A stretch of 45,845 nt of DNA from Pseudonocardia sp. CNS-139 (GCA_001942415.1 MKJX01000197.1:1-45845), one strand, 5' to 3'; shown: positions 1 through 8,792, counted from the first letter of the stretch. A program made the numbers and translations. Notes: generated by a model not told the origin, from the sequence alone.

Positions 1-336
1 GAGTGGCCGTTCACGTCCGCCGCGAACGACAGCCCCGAGCACCTCTACGACCTCTGGGACGGCGCGGTGGAACACTCCCGCGCCCGGCTCGCCGCCGCCC
101 TGTCCGACGGCGGGCTCGACCAGCTCGTCCACCTCTCGTGGCCGGACGGGCGGCACGCCAGCCTGCGCCGTCTCGTCTGCGACCTGATCGAGGAGTACGG
201 GCGGCACACGGGCCACGCCGACCTGCTGCGGGAGGCGGTGGACGGGCGGGTCGGGGAGGACCCGCCGCCCGGGTGGCGGGCGGTGGCGGGACGGGTCGGC
301 CGCGCCGGCCGAGGCCCCGTTGCAGGAATCTCCTAA
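1..336 (+). CDS. DinB/DUF664-family protein, C-terminal part (5' end outside window)
   Basis: The open frame enters from the left edge and stops with TAA at 334-336. The visible 111 residues match the C-terminal half of the DinB/DUF664 four-helix family, which in actinobacteria includes mycothiol-dependent transferases. The signature is the stretch reading IEEYGRHTGHADLLREAVDG, which holds the last metal-binding His of the DinB fold, followed by GEDPPPGW. The start and the first helices are not in the window. The stop overlaps that of the convergent Ada-like gene by a few bases. The last 20 residues are Arg/Gly-rich and not typical, so the true end could differ if a base is missing. Function beyond the fold is unknown. 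Confidence 0.7.
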   Translation, partial: EWPFTSAANDSPEHLYDLWDGAVEHSRARLAAALSDGGLDQLVHLSWPDGRHASLRRLVCDLIEEYGRHTGHADLLREAVDGRVGEDPPPGWRAVAGRVGRAGRGPVAGIS

Positions 337-575
337 CGGACTCTCCAGGCCGCGTACTCGGCCAGCATGCAGATTCCACAAGGACGGAATCCGGCGGATC
401 GAGCGGTTTCCTCGTCGGCGAAGAAGACGCGATGGCGGACGTAACGGCCGCGTACGATGTGGCGGCGCGCCGACGGGCAGTCGAGCCGCCCGTAGATGCG
501 CAGGGAACGGTGCCCGCCCAGCGTCCCCGGGGACGCGCTCAGGTAGGCGCCTTCCGGACCGAGCAGCGTGTACAT
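333..575 (-). CDS. Stand-alone Ada-type metal-binding domain protein (80 aa)
   Basis: A small protein consisting only of an Ada N-terminal-like zinc domain. The C-terminal block AGFRPCGICMLAEYAAW carries the Cys-X2-Cys pair (Cys66, Cys69), and Cys33 in GRLDCPSARR matches the second cysteine of Ada. The position of the methyl-accepting cysteine of E. coli Ada (Cys38) is occupied by Gly29, so phosphotriester repair by this domain is unlikely. ATG at 575 is used; a GTG at 581 would overlap the stop of the upstream transferase gene (GTGA). It is the last gene of a three-gene minus-strand operon with an alkylguanine transferase and an ECF sigma factor, which suggests a role in DNA binding or sensing during alkylation damage. 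That role is inference. Confidence 0.75.
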   Translation of the reverse strand: MYTLLGPEGAYLSASPGTLGGHRSLRIYGRLDCPSARRHIVRGRYVRHRVFFADEETARSAGFRPCGICMLAEYAAWRVR

Positions 576-577
576 GG

Positions 578-1351
578 TCACGCAGCGGGCCGGCAGTGCC
601 GGCACGGCCGGTACCCGGCCTCCACGGCCTCGGCCACCGTCCCGAAGCCGTGCCGGTGCCGCGGGGTGATCCGGCGCGCGTCGCGGCAGGTCGGGAAGCA
701 GACGATGTTGGTCGTGTCGCTGGCCAGGTAGTGCACGCCCTGCCCGGCGAGGTCGACGACCTCGTCGAGGTTCATGCCCTCGGCCCGCAGCAGCCGTTCC
801 TTCTGCGCCGCCCCGAAGATGTACTCGCCCGGCGTCCCGTCGGCGCGCACGACGCGATGGCACGGGACGAGCAGCGGCACGGGGTTGCGCGCGAGTACCG
901 ACCCGACGGCGCGAACCGCACCCGGATTCCCCGCCTCGCGCGCGACCCAGCCGTACGGGCGCGCCTGCCCCGCCGGAATCCGCCGCGTGACCTCGAGAAC
1001 GGACCTCTCGAATGCGGTGAGCGCGGAGAGATCGAACGCCAGCGTCTGGGAAGGACGACCGTGTAATGCGGGCAGCAACCCGGCCGGCGCTTTCTCCGCC
1101 GACATCAGGGGGCGGGCGAACCGTTCGCGGTAGGCACGCGTGAACTCGGCGATCTCCTCGTCGCCGCGCGGCCGCAGGAACTGCATGCCGTCGCGCGTGA
1201 ACGCGACGTAGACCTCCCCGATGCTGCTGGGCGCGGAAACCCAACGCGCGAACACCTTGCCCATCACCGCGTCCACCAACCCGGCCGGCGTATCGGCGGC
1301 GAGCGCGGCCTCGATCCGCGCGTCGACCTGCGGGCTGTTGTCGTTCGTCAT
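578..1351 (-). CDS. Methylated-DNA--protein-cysteine methyltransferase with C-terminal Ada zinc domain
   Basis: A 257-residue suicide repair protein. Residues about 95-195 form the alkyltransferase domain with the PCHRV motif (acceptor Cys164) and a preceding helix-turn-helix (GWVAREAGNPGAVRAVG). Residues about 205-257 form an Ada-type zinc domain with all four cysteines (Cys218-X3-Cys222, Cys250-X2-Cys253) and the VCFPTC block that holds the phosphotriester methyl acceptor in Ada. The order is reversed relative to E. coli Ada, where the zinc domain is N-terminal, and the AraC domain is absent. ATG at 1351 overlaps the TGA of the sigma gene (ATGA), so the two are probably translationally coupled. 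The product should remove methyl groups from O6-methylguanine and possibly from backbone phosphotriesters. Confidence 0.88.
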   Translation of the reverse strand: MTNDNSPQVDARIEAALAADTPAGLVDAVMGKVFARWVSAPSSIGEVYVAFTRDGMQFLRPRGDEEIAEFTRAYRERFARPLMSAEKAPAGLLPALHGRPSQTLAFDLSALTAFERSVLEVTRRIPAGQARPYGWVAREAGNPGAVRAVGSVLARNPVPLLVPCHRVVRADGTPGEYIFGAAQKERLLRAEGMNLDEVVDLAGQGVHYLASDTTNIVCFPTCRDARRITPRHRHGFGTVAEAVEAGYRPCRHCRPAA

Positions 1352-1947
1352 CGACCTCTCCTCCCCGACGCAACCGCCTGCTGAGCGGCGGTCAGCACGC
1401 GAAGTCGTTGCAGTCCTCGCGAGATGTGCGACTTGGCTGTTCCCTCTTTGACGTTCATGACCTGCGCGATCTCCGTGATCGGCATGTCGAAGGCGTGCCG
1501 CAGCACGACCGCGGTGCGCTGGACCTCGGGCAGCTCCGCGAGCAGCACACCGAGGCCGTGCCGGGTCTCCTGCTGCTCCGCCCGGCAGACCGGGTCCGGA
1601 GCCGCCACCCCTTCCGCGAGGTCGTGCTCGGTCGGCTCGTGCCGCGGCGGTCCGGCCGGGCGACGGCCGGCGTCCCGGGCCGCGTTGCGCGCGGTGTTGC
1701 GCAGGATGGTCAGCAGCCAGGGCCGCAGGTCCAGCACCGCGATCCGGTCCGGCCGGTAGCCGCACAGCGCCCGGTAGGCCCGCAGGAACGCCTCCGACAC
1801 CAGGTCCTCGGCGTCGGCCGGGAGCGCGGCCACACCGCGGGCCACCGCGTACATGACGCCGCTGTGCACGCGCACGACCTTGGCGAACCCGGCGTCGAGA
1901 TCACTGGTCAGCGCGTCGCGCAGGCGCTCCTCGGCGACGTCTGTCAT
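1348..1947 (-). CDS. ECF-type RNA polymerase sigma-70 factor
   Basis: A 199-residue sigma factor. The sigma-2 region (about residues 20-90) contains the DAEDLVSEAFLRAYRAL block that contacts the -10 element and core polymerase; sigma-4 (about 135-190) contains MPITEIAQVMNVKEGTAKSH, a helix-turn-helix for the -35 element. No anti-sigma gene is adjacent. Its stop overlaps the start of the alkyltransferase-Ada fusion gene, so it probably drives expression of the repair operon, either as an activator responding to the neighbouring Ada-type domains or as a constitutive amplifier (inference). ATG at 1947 gives a normal length; in-frame codons upstream lie in the repeat-rich intergenic region. Confidence 0.88.
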   Translation of the reverse strand: MTDVAEERLRDALTSDLDAGFAKVVRVHSGVMYAVARGVAALPADAEDLVSEAFLRAYRALCGYRPDRIAVLDLRPWLLTILRNTARNAARDAGRRPAGPPRHEPTEHDLAEGVAAPDPVCRAEQQETRHGLGVLLAELPEVQRTAVVLRHAFDMPITEIAQVMNVKEGTAKSHISRGLQRLRVLTAAQQAVASGRRGR

Positions 1948-1997
1948 ATGTGCTCGAACACCGATCCGCGCGCGCGGTTGCACCCGACCCCGTCCGC

Positions 1998-2021
1998 AAC
2001 CGGAACCGGAACCGGAACCGG
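1998..2021. repeat. (AACCGG)x4 hexanucleotide tandem repeat in a divergent intergenic region
   Basis: Four uninterrupted copies of AACCGG lie between the divergent sigma-factor gene (start 1947) and the GNAT gene (start 2074). Copy-number change could alter promoter spacing, but no promoter element is clear enough to fix the effect. Confidence 0.75.
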
Positions 2022-2073
2022 CCGATCGGTGTCCTGTCGGCGTCGCACCCACCAGCGATCCCCAGGAGCCGTG

Positions 2074-2576
2074 ATGACCAACCTTCAGCTCGCCGAACCG
2101 CGGCCGGCCGTGCGGTTCCGGCTGGCCCACGCCCCGGACCCGGCCGGCCACGCCCTCGCCGAGGAGCTGTCGCGCGACAGCCGGTTCGTGCGCATCCACC
2201 CGCCGACCCCGCGCTTCACGGCACCGACCTGGCGGACGCTGCTCGGAACCGGCGGCCGCGCCACCGCGGGCGTCGCCGCCGAGACCCCGGCAGGACAGGC
2301 CGTGGGAATCGCGCGGATGTCGATCCTGAGGACGGCAGCGCCCGGGTCGCCGTCGCGGTCGGTGACCGCTGGCAGCGCCGGGGCATCGGCCGGGCCCTGC
2401 TCGGCACGCTCAGCGCCCTCGCCGCCGACCTCGGCGTGCACGAGCTGCGGGCGGAGCTGCCACCGCAGACGCCGCGCCTGACGGGCCTCTTCCAGACCGT
2501 CTTCCCGACGTCCCGCACCACCTGCGCCGGCGCGACCGTGCGCGTGACCTGCCCCGTACACAGGAGGACCCCATGA
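2074..2576 (+). pseudogene. GNAT-family N-acetyltransferase, one frameshift
   Basis: The N-terminal part begins at ATG 2074 behind an AGGAG ribosome-binding site and runs in frame 1 to about 2312. The rest, including the acetyl-CoA loop GDRWQRRGIGRALL, is in frame 3 and ends at TGA 2576. Restoring one base gives 167 residues, a normal GNAT length. The substrate cannot be deduced. The gene is divergent from the sigma/alkylation-repair operon, and its stop overlaps the ATG of the Ogt remnant (ATGA at 2573-2576), so the two form an operon. The break fits the missing-base pattern seen throughout the window. Confidence 0.72.
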
Positions 2577-2860
2577 CCACGTCCCGCTGGACGACCGTCC
2601 ACCCGACCCTCTACGGCCCGCTGACGATCTCGGCGACGGACACCGGGATCACCAACGTCACCTTCCGCTCCCGGCTCTCGCCGTCGTCCCCTGAGGACGG
2701 CGCGAGGCTCCAGGCCGCCCGGCTCCTCGTGCCTTGTCACCGGGTGTTGGGGGTGAACGGGAAGCTCACCGCTACGCCGGGGGGTTGGGGGACAAAGCAG
2801 GCGTTGCTGGAGATGGAGGCCGGTGGTCGGAGGCCGGTGCAGTTGGCGATGACTGTGTGA
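2573..2860 (+). pseudogene. Ogt-type alkylguanine transferase remnant with internal deletion (95 aa)
   Basis: The N-terminus (TTVHPTLYGPLTISATDTG) matches the start of Ogt proteins, and after a short linker the sequence jumps to LLVPCHRVLGVNGKL and GTKQALLEME, the active-site loop and C-terminal helix. About 70-80 residues, including the DNA-binding helix-turn-helix, are missing, so the product cannot be a working transferase although the PCHRV cysteine remains. Within LTATPGGWGTKQ the reading looks like a normal LTGYAGGLGTKQ altered by two compensating one-base shifts near 2772-2793. Its ATG overlaps the stop of the GNAT gene. Confidence 0.7.
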
Positions 2861-2894
2861 GCGCGCAGACCAACCGCACTCCTCCGCCCGGATG

Positions 2895-4551
2895 CTACGG
2901 ATTCCGCAGAACCAAGGAAGCAAACTCCTCCGTTCGTTCGCGAATGACGTCGGCCGTCCAGGCCGGGTAGTCCAGGACCTGCACGCTTCGAGGGAAGTCG
3001 GAAACGCGATTTGCCAAGTAGGTTGCCTTCTTCTCGTCAACTCCCGGCGGCCCGCAGAGGCGTTCTTACTCTTGCTGAGCAGGACCAGATTTCCGGAGGT
3101 ATTGACTAGGGAAGCGTGGTCGGCCTCACTGAATGCGGTGTCCCACAGGCTGCCCGGCTTCGGATTCTGAGGAAGTACATGCTCGACAGATCGCACGGTG
3201 AAATGGTGCGGGTGATCCAGTTCGCTAGTGACGATCTCGGCACGCACCAGTAGATACTTGGCCGCACCGGCTCCGTAGAAATTCTCGGACCGACACGCAT
3301 TCTCGATGTGCGATACGTCGACCTTCATGCTGGCAACGATATCTTCGGCGCTCTTCGCCGCCTGGATGCCCTTAAGGATCGAAGTGTAAGTGCCATACCG
3401 TTCGTCCTTGCGAACCCCCCGAACCCAATGGTCCAAGTAGACCTTCTCAATCTCAAGAAAGAACTGGTAGAAGCCCAACCTGCCAAACTTTTCGGCAAAG
3501 TAGAGAAGGCAAGCCTTCCATTCTGAAGCAGGGAAGTGCTCGACCATCGCACTCATTAACGTGCGGTACTCGACGTGGACGCCGGCCGGCACATCCAAGT
3601 AGTCCCGGTCCACGAGCAGCTTGTCGTACAGATCGACGTACTTGGAAAGCTCGTCGATGAACTGCCCGCCCGGCTTCGGCATGTCAGCTTTGCCGAGGAT
3701 TCGATCTACGAATTCCGTGTACAGATCCGCGGCCGGCTTCTCCTTCGTGTAGATCAGCCGCAAGAGGTGGAATATGTCCTCGAATCGAGACTCTCCGAGC
3801 TGCGCCTCCATATCCTCCCACGAGTGGGCATACTTGATTCTCACATCGGCACTAGGGACACGGATTGGGTCCATATTGTGCGCCTTGAGCACATCGATTC
3901 GACGAAGTTGCTTGCCCCGATCATTGACAACAGTGAAGAGGCGGAATGCGTCCTCGAAAGAGTCCGTCGCCAGATAGATCAAGGTGCACGACTGGTTGAT
4001 GAACATTGCGAAGTTCTTGAGCGTCGCCACATCCATCGAATCAAGACGGCTCCGAAACTCGGATCGCGCCAGCTCGTAGCGTTGACCAACCGCAGTACTG
4101 CGATTGTATTCCGATATTGCGCCGGCCGTGGCACCAATCGTGCCAATCAACGAGTTGAACACCGCCTGGTCCTTGACCTGAAGCCGGTTCTTGGCCGGAA
4201 TGCCGTCAAGCGTGTTCTCTGGCTGATAAATCTTGGCATGAAGTTCGTTGGCAAGCTTGTCCTCGCCTGCGTCACGAAGGGCGTCACGGACGCACGCAAT
4301 CAAGATGCAGAGTGCCGTAAGGCGCTGTTGCCCATCCACTACGTCGTACTCTGAGCCGTCCTGCTTGTGCAGGAGAGAGTACCGAGAAAGTAGGGATCTC
4401 CCCACTTTGTTCCAGCCAGATCGTCGATGAGGTTGGAGAAGTCCTCTTCATCCCACATGAATGGTCGCTGGTACTCGGGAATCCGAAAGAAGAAGTCCTG
4501 CGAGAAGAGCTTTGCCAACGGCAACATATCGCTCTCAAGTTGCTTCGCCAC
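2895..4551 (-). pseudogene. DUF262/DUF1524 (GmrSD-like) protein, two frameshifts
   Basis: Three frames join into a protein of about 552 residues. The first part (GTG 4551 to about 4385) carries FRIPEYQRPFMW; the middle (about 4385 to 3050) carries YDVVDGQQRLTAL, the nucleotide-binding DGQQR motif of DUF262, and later SVEHVLPQNP plus VNTSGNLVLLSKSKNASA, the HNH-like DUF1524 nuclease signature; the last part (VDEKKATYLANRVSDFPRSV to LRNP) ends at TAG 2895. Proteins with this pair include the GmrSD type IV restriction enzymes, which cut modified phage DNA. GC content and codon use are clearly lower than in flanking genes, and a tRNA gene lies about 240 bases upstream, so horizontal acquisition is likely. 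Both breaks correspond to one missing base each. The 4552-4789 gap shows no gene. Confidence 0.8.
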
Positions 4552-4789
4552 TCTCAACCTCCGCGCACCATGGTCGCTGGAGGCTACAGCTGGTTGGAGC
4601 CGAACAAGGTCACAGTGTCGGCGCAACCGCAGTCAGACACGATCCCCGACGTGTTCAAGATCAACGGACTATGGAGCATCAACCCATGGACACAAGACCG
4701 CATTGGGCCGCGCTCACCAGCGTGTGTTCTCGCGCAACCGCCGGGTTGACGGCACCCGCCCACGAAGTGCGTTCTCGCTGCTCGATCAG

Positions 4790-4864
4790 TGGGGCGGGTG
4801 GGGTTCGAACCCACGACCTGACGGATTATGAGTCCGCTGCTCTGACCAGCTGAGCTACCGCCCC
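4790..4864 (-). tRNA. tRNA with CAT anticodon (Met or lysidine-modified Ile2)
   Basis: The minus strand reads GGGGCGGTAGCTCAGCTGGT, then the anticodon arm with loop CTCATAA (anticodon CAT, plus-strand 4828-4830), then the T arm GGGTTCGAACCC and the 3' acceptor strand CCGCCCC. The seven acceptor pairs are all complementary, and the D and T arms are standard. CCA is not encoded. Whether it is elongator tRNA-Met or tRNA-Ile2 cannot be settled by eye. The 3' end faces the low-GC DUF262 gene, the usual geometry for integration at a tRNA, but I found no repeated copy of the tRNA end. Confidence 0.93.
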
Positions 4865-4973
4865 GAAGGCGCCAGCCTACCGAGGGACGCCCCCGCGCCG
4901 GATCACCACCACCGATGAGTTCCGCCTCCGCCCCCGGTCCCCACCGTGTCCAGCCCACGACCGAGGAGCCGCC

Positions 4974-5326
4974 GTGCCCACCGTCCAGCCGATCATCGTG
5001 ACGACCGACGTCGCCCGCCTGCAGCGCTTCTACACCGACCTGCTCGCGCGCAGGAGAGCAGCCGCGTCCCGGAGGACGGGCCCGTGTTCTACCTCGGGCT
5101 GCGGCTCGGGGACTCGGAGATCGGGCTGGTCGCCGAGGAGAAGCCGGCGCCGGGCGGGCGGATCCTGCTCAGCATCGACGTCCCGGACGTCGACGTGCTG
5201 CTGCCGCGGGTCGGGGAACTCGGCGGGGCGGTGCAGGGGCCGGCCAACGACATGCCGTGGGGGCAGCGGGTCGCGCACGTCCGCGACCCCGACGGCAATG
5301 CCGTGAACCTGACGCAGCAGCTGTAG
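4974..5326 (+). pseudogene. VOC (glyoxalase/bleomycin-resistance fold) protein, one frameshift
   Basis: GTG 4974 behind a GAGGAGC ribosome-binding site starts VQPIIVTTDVARLQRFYTDLL, the first strand and helix of a VOC module. At about 5050 the coding frame changes and continues with GPVFYLGLRLGDSEIGLV to HVRDPDGNAVNLTQQL, the last strand with the DPDGN turn, ending at TAG 5326. Restored length is 117 residues, one VOC domain. Such proteins can be glyoxalases, dioxygenases or drug-binding proteins; nothing here decides between them. The break fits a single missing base. Confidence 0.78.
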
Positions 5327-5327
5327 G

Positions 5328-6103
5328 TCAGTGCGTCAGCGCGTACGCGCGCCTGCGCACGTCCTCGACGAGGACGGGGCCGCGCTTGCGGACGGTCTTC
5401 CGGATGTGCTTGGCCTGCTTGCGGGCGGCCTTGCGGACCATCGCGGCGCGGGAGGTCAGCTCGGCGCCGGTGCGGGACGCGCGGGCGCGACGGCCGAGCC
5501 GGCGGCGGCCGCGGCTCCGGCCAGGCCGGCGGCGAGGCCTGCGATGTGGCCGGTCGCCTCGTGGGCGGCGCCGGTGACCCGGCCCCTGACCTCGGACGCG
5601 CTGCCGGACACGGCCGCGGCCTGCGCGGAGGCAGCTGCGGCGGCGAGGGCGGCGGCCTTGCGGCTGCGCCAGGCCAGCGACGGGCGGCCCTCGGTGTCGG
5701 CGGCGGCGATGAGCAGGCCGCCGAGGAGGCCGACGTTCTTGAGGAAGTGGACCTCCTGCTGGCGCTTGCGCTCGGGGTCCTCCTCCTCCCAGAACCGGTG
5801 GGCGGAGAGGGTGGTCGGGACGAGCGACGCGGCCAGTGCGGTCGCGGCGACGCGCGGGAGGATGCCGAACGCGAGCATGCCGCCGCCGACGATCTTGACG
5901 ACGGCGTCGATGCGGATCAGCGTCTCGTCGGACGGCGGCTTCTCGATGGGCGAGACCTCGACGGCCCGGTGGACGGCGGGGGTGACCGCGTCGAGCACCG
6001 GGCGCGCCGGGCCGACGTGGGCCTCCGGCGTCCGCAGGGCGCTGACGCCGCCCTGGACGAACATGGCCGCGAGCATGGGGCGGGCGATTCGTCGAAGGAG
6101 CAT
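5328..6103 (-). pseudogene. DoxX-family membrane protein with basic C-terminal tail, one frameshift
   Basis: ATG 6103 starts LLRRIARPMLAAMFVQGGV, the first DoxX transmembrane helix. Further hydrophobic segments follow (VVKIVGGGMLAFGILPRVAA, VGLLGGLLIAAADTEG), about four helices in all. Past about residue 170 the protein is Ala-rich, and the frame changes near 5487, after which a basic tail (RKAARKQAKHIRKTVRKRG) runs to TGA 5328. Restored length is about 258 residues, longer than a minimal DoxX protein because of the low-complexity Ala-rich linker and tail. DoxX proteins are inner-membrane proteins linked to redox balance; the exact role is unknown. Confidence 0.75.
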
Positions 6104-6183
6104 GAAGGGCGGTTAACCGTCGGGCCATCTGCCAAACCCACAGACCGCTGTATCGATCAAAGGTGGGGTGCCATCATGCGCGG

Positions 6184-7131
6184 GTGACTGCGCCCGGCCG
6201 ACTGGCCATCGGACTCGACATCGGCGGCACGAAGATCGCAGGAGCGGTGGTCGACGACCTGGGCACGGTCGTCGACGAGCTGGTGGAGCCGACGCCCGAG
6301 GAGTCCGACGCGGAGTCGGTGACGGCGGTGCTGCTGTCGCTGATCGAACGGTTCCGGGCGCGGCACGACGTCGTGACGATCGGGGTGGGTGCCGCCGGGA
6401 TCGTCGAGTGGCCGGTCGGGCGCATGCTGTGGGCGCCGAACAACGCCTACCGCGACTGGCCGGTGCGCGAGCAGCTGGAGAAGGTCACGAACCTGCCGGT
6501 GCGGGTCGACAACGACGCCAACGTCGCGGCGCTCGCGGAGGCCCGGCTCGGCGAGCCGTACCCCAACATGGTGCTGGTCACGGTGGGTACGGGCATCGGC
6601 GGCGGGCTGGTGCTGGACGGCCAGATCTACCGCGGGCCGACGGGCCTGGGCGCGGAGCTCGGCCACATCATCCTCAACCCGGACGGCCCCGTGTGCGGCT
6701 GCGGCAACCACGGCTGCTTCGAGGCGTACGCGTCGGGCACCGCGCTCAACCGGATGGGCCGGGAGGCGGCGGCCGACGAGCCGGACGGGCTGATCGCGCG
6801 CCTGGGCCGCGAGCAGGGCGAGGTCACCGGGCACACGGTCGTGCGGGCGGTCGAGCTGGGCGACGAGGTCGCCAGTGCGCTCTTCGCGCGGCTCGGGCGC
6901 TGGCTCGGGGTGGGGATCGCCTCGCTGGCCAACATCTTCGAGGTGGACGCCGTGGTCGTGGGCGGCGGGCTCGTCGAGACCGGGGAGCTGCTGCTCGCGC
7001 CGGCCCGGATCGCGGCGAAGGAGTTCGCGTACGCGCCGTCGGCGCGCGGGGTGGCGCCGATCGTCCCGGCGACGTTCGGCGGGGACGCCGGCAAGATCGG
7101 TGCCGCGCTGCTCGCGCTCGAGTACATCTGA
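6184..7131 (+). CDS. ROK-family sugar kinase, probable glucokinase
   Basis: An intact 315-residue protein. The N-terminal phosphate loop is GLDIGGTKIAGAVV; VDNDANVAALAEARLG carries the catalytic Asp in the DND motif; GTGIGGGLV is the second phosphate region; and ELGHIILNPDGP followed by CGCGNHGCFEAYASG is the ROK zinc site (His plus Cys-X-Cys-X4-Cys). These are the features of ATP-dependent glucokinases of actinobacteria. There is no N-terminal DNA-binding domain, so it is an enzyme rather than a ROK repressor. GTG 6184 puts the phosphate loop about 10 residues from the N-terminus, as usual. The next gene, a PhoD-like phosphatase, starts 49 bases after the stop and has its own promoter. Confidence 0.9.
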   Translation: MTAPGRLAIGLDIGGTKIAGAVVDDLGTVVDELVEPTPEESDAESVTAVLLSLIERFRARHDVVTIGVGAAGIVEWPVGRMLWAPNNAYRDWPVREQLEKVTNLPVRVDNDANVAALAEARLGEPYPNMVLVTVGTGIGGGLVLDGQIYRGPTGLGAELGHIILNPDGPVCGCGNHGCFEAYASGTALNRMGREAAADEPDGLIARLGREQGEVTGHTVVRAVELGDEVASALFARLGRWLGVGIASLANIFEVDAVVVGGGLVETGELLLAPARIAAKEFAYAPSARGVAPIVPATFGGDAGKIGAALLALEYI

Positions 7132-7167
7132 TCCTTTCTGCGCAGGCCGCCGGGGGCCCTCACTCAC

Positions 7168-7173
7168 TAGGGT
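7168..7173 (+). promoter_or_regulatory. -10 element TAGGGT for a probably leaderless phoD-like gene
   Basis: TAGGGT is followed by 7 bases and then the GTG start at 7181, the spacing at which transcription would begin at the start codon. No ribosome-binding site is visible. The same TANNNT-N6/7-start layout recurs at five other genes in the window. Confidence 0.5.
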
Positions 7174-7180
7174 GGGCGGC

Positions 7181-8776
7181 GTGCCCCTCGCACTCGGCCC
7201 GGTCCTGCGCCACGTGGGCGAGACCACCGCATCGGTCTGGGTGCAGACGGACCGCGCGGCCACCGTCACGGTCCTGGGCTGCACCGCGCGCACGTTCGAG
7301 GTCGCCGGGCACCACTACGCGCTCGTGCCCGTCACGGGCCTGGAGCCGGGGACGCGCACCCCGTACACCGTCGAGGTCGACGGGGAGCGGGTCTGGCCGC
7401 CGATCGCGCACCCGTTCCCGCCGAGCGTCATCCCGACGCGCGGCGCCGGCCCGCGGCTGCGGGTCCTCTTCGGCTCCTGCCGGTACGCGAAGGTCACCGA
7501 CCCGACGCTGCGCGCGCGGCTCGGGATCGACGCGCTCGACGCGTACGCGGCGCGGATGGCCCGGCGCCCGCACGAGGAGTGGCCGGACGCGCTGCTGCTG
7601 CTCGGCGACCAGGTCTACGCCGACGAGCTGACGCCGCGGCTGCGCCGGCGCATCGCCGCCCGCACCGACCGGCATCCGGACTGGCCGGACGACGAGATCG
7701 TCGGCTACGACGAGTACGCCGGCCTGTACCGGGACTCGTGGAGCGACCCGGAGATCCGGTGGCTGCTGTCCACCGTCCCGACCGCGATGATCTTCGACGA
7801 CCACGACGTGCGCGACGACTGGAACACGTCGGCGGCCTGGCGGGCGCAGATGCGGGCGAAGCCGTGGTGGCGGGAGCGCATCCGGGCGGGCCTGGCGTCG
7901 TACTGGGTCTACCAGCACCTCGGCAACCTCACGCCGGACGAGCTGGCCACCGACGCGGACGCCGCAAGATCCGCGAGCACGACGGCGACGTGTGGCCGCT
8001 GCTCGTGGACCTGGCCGACCGGGCCGACACCGAGACGGACGGTGCGAAGGGCGCGCGGTTCAGCTTCCGCTGGGACCTGGGCCGCACCCGGCTCGTGATG
8101 ATCGACTCGCGCAACGGGCGCATCCTGGAGGACGGGCGGCACCTGATGCTCGGCGAGGCCGAGTTCTCGTGGGTCGAGGAGCAGGCGGCGGCGCGGGCCC
8201 GGTGGACCACCTGCTGCTGGGCACGTCGGTGCCGTGGCTGCTGCCCCACGCGATCGACGCCGTCGAGACCGTCAACGAGATCGCCGCCGGCCGGCGCGGG
8301 CCGCGCGGGCGGCTCGCCGAGCAGGTGCGGCAGGCCGCCGACCTGGAGCACTGGGCCGCGTTCCGGGAGTCGTTCGACCGGCTGACGGCGCTGGTCACGA
8401 GCGCGGCGGTGCGCGGGCCGCTGACCGTCAACGTGCTGTCCGGCGACGTCCACCACAGCTACGTGGCGCGGGCCGGGCTGCCCGGCCGCGTCTTCCAGCT
8501 CACCTGCTCCCCCGTGCACAACAAGATCCACTGGTTCATGCGGCCGGGGTTCCGGCTGGGCTGGTCGCGCACGGCGCGGCGGCTGGCCCGGCGCTGGGCG
8601 GAGTGGTCCGGCGCCCCTCCGCTGCCGGTCTCGTGGGAACGGGTCGCCGGCCCGTCGTTCGGCAACACGATCGCCACGCTCGACATCGACGGACAGCACG
8701 CGAGGTGCTCTTCGAACAGCCGCGCTCGTCGGCGGCGCTGACGGAGCGCGCGAGGCTGACCCTCACGGACGACTGA
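7181..8776 (+). pseudogene. PhoD-like metallophosphatase/phosphodiesterase, three frameshifts
   Basis: The four frame segments join near 7966, 8197 and 8700, each consistent with one missing base, giving about 532 residues. Metal-site motifs of the PhoD/DUF7800-type alkaline phosphatase family are all present: FGSCRYAK, LLLLGDQVYADE, IFDDHDVRDDWN and VLSGDVHHSYVA. The first about 90 residues form a beta-sandwich-like N-terminal domain (GPVLRHVGETTASVWVQTD). No signal peptide or Tat motif is present, unlike secreted PhoD, so a cytoplasmic enzyme is expected. These enzymes hydrolyse phosphodiesters or phosphate monoesters with Fe/Ca; the substrate here is unknown. Confidence 0.85.
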
Positions 8777-8792
8777 CGGGACGACAGACGGG

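Noticed and set aside
2861..4790. Attachment-site duplication of the tRNA 3' end flanking the DUF262 gene
   Set aside because: I looked for a second copy of the T-arm/acceptor sequence on the far side and saw none, so an integrative element with att sites is not supported.
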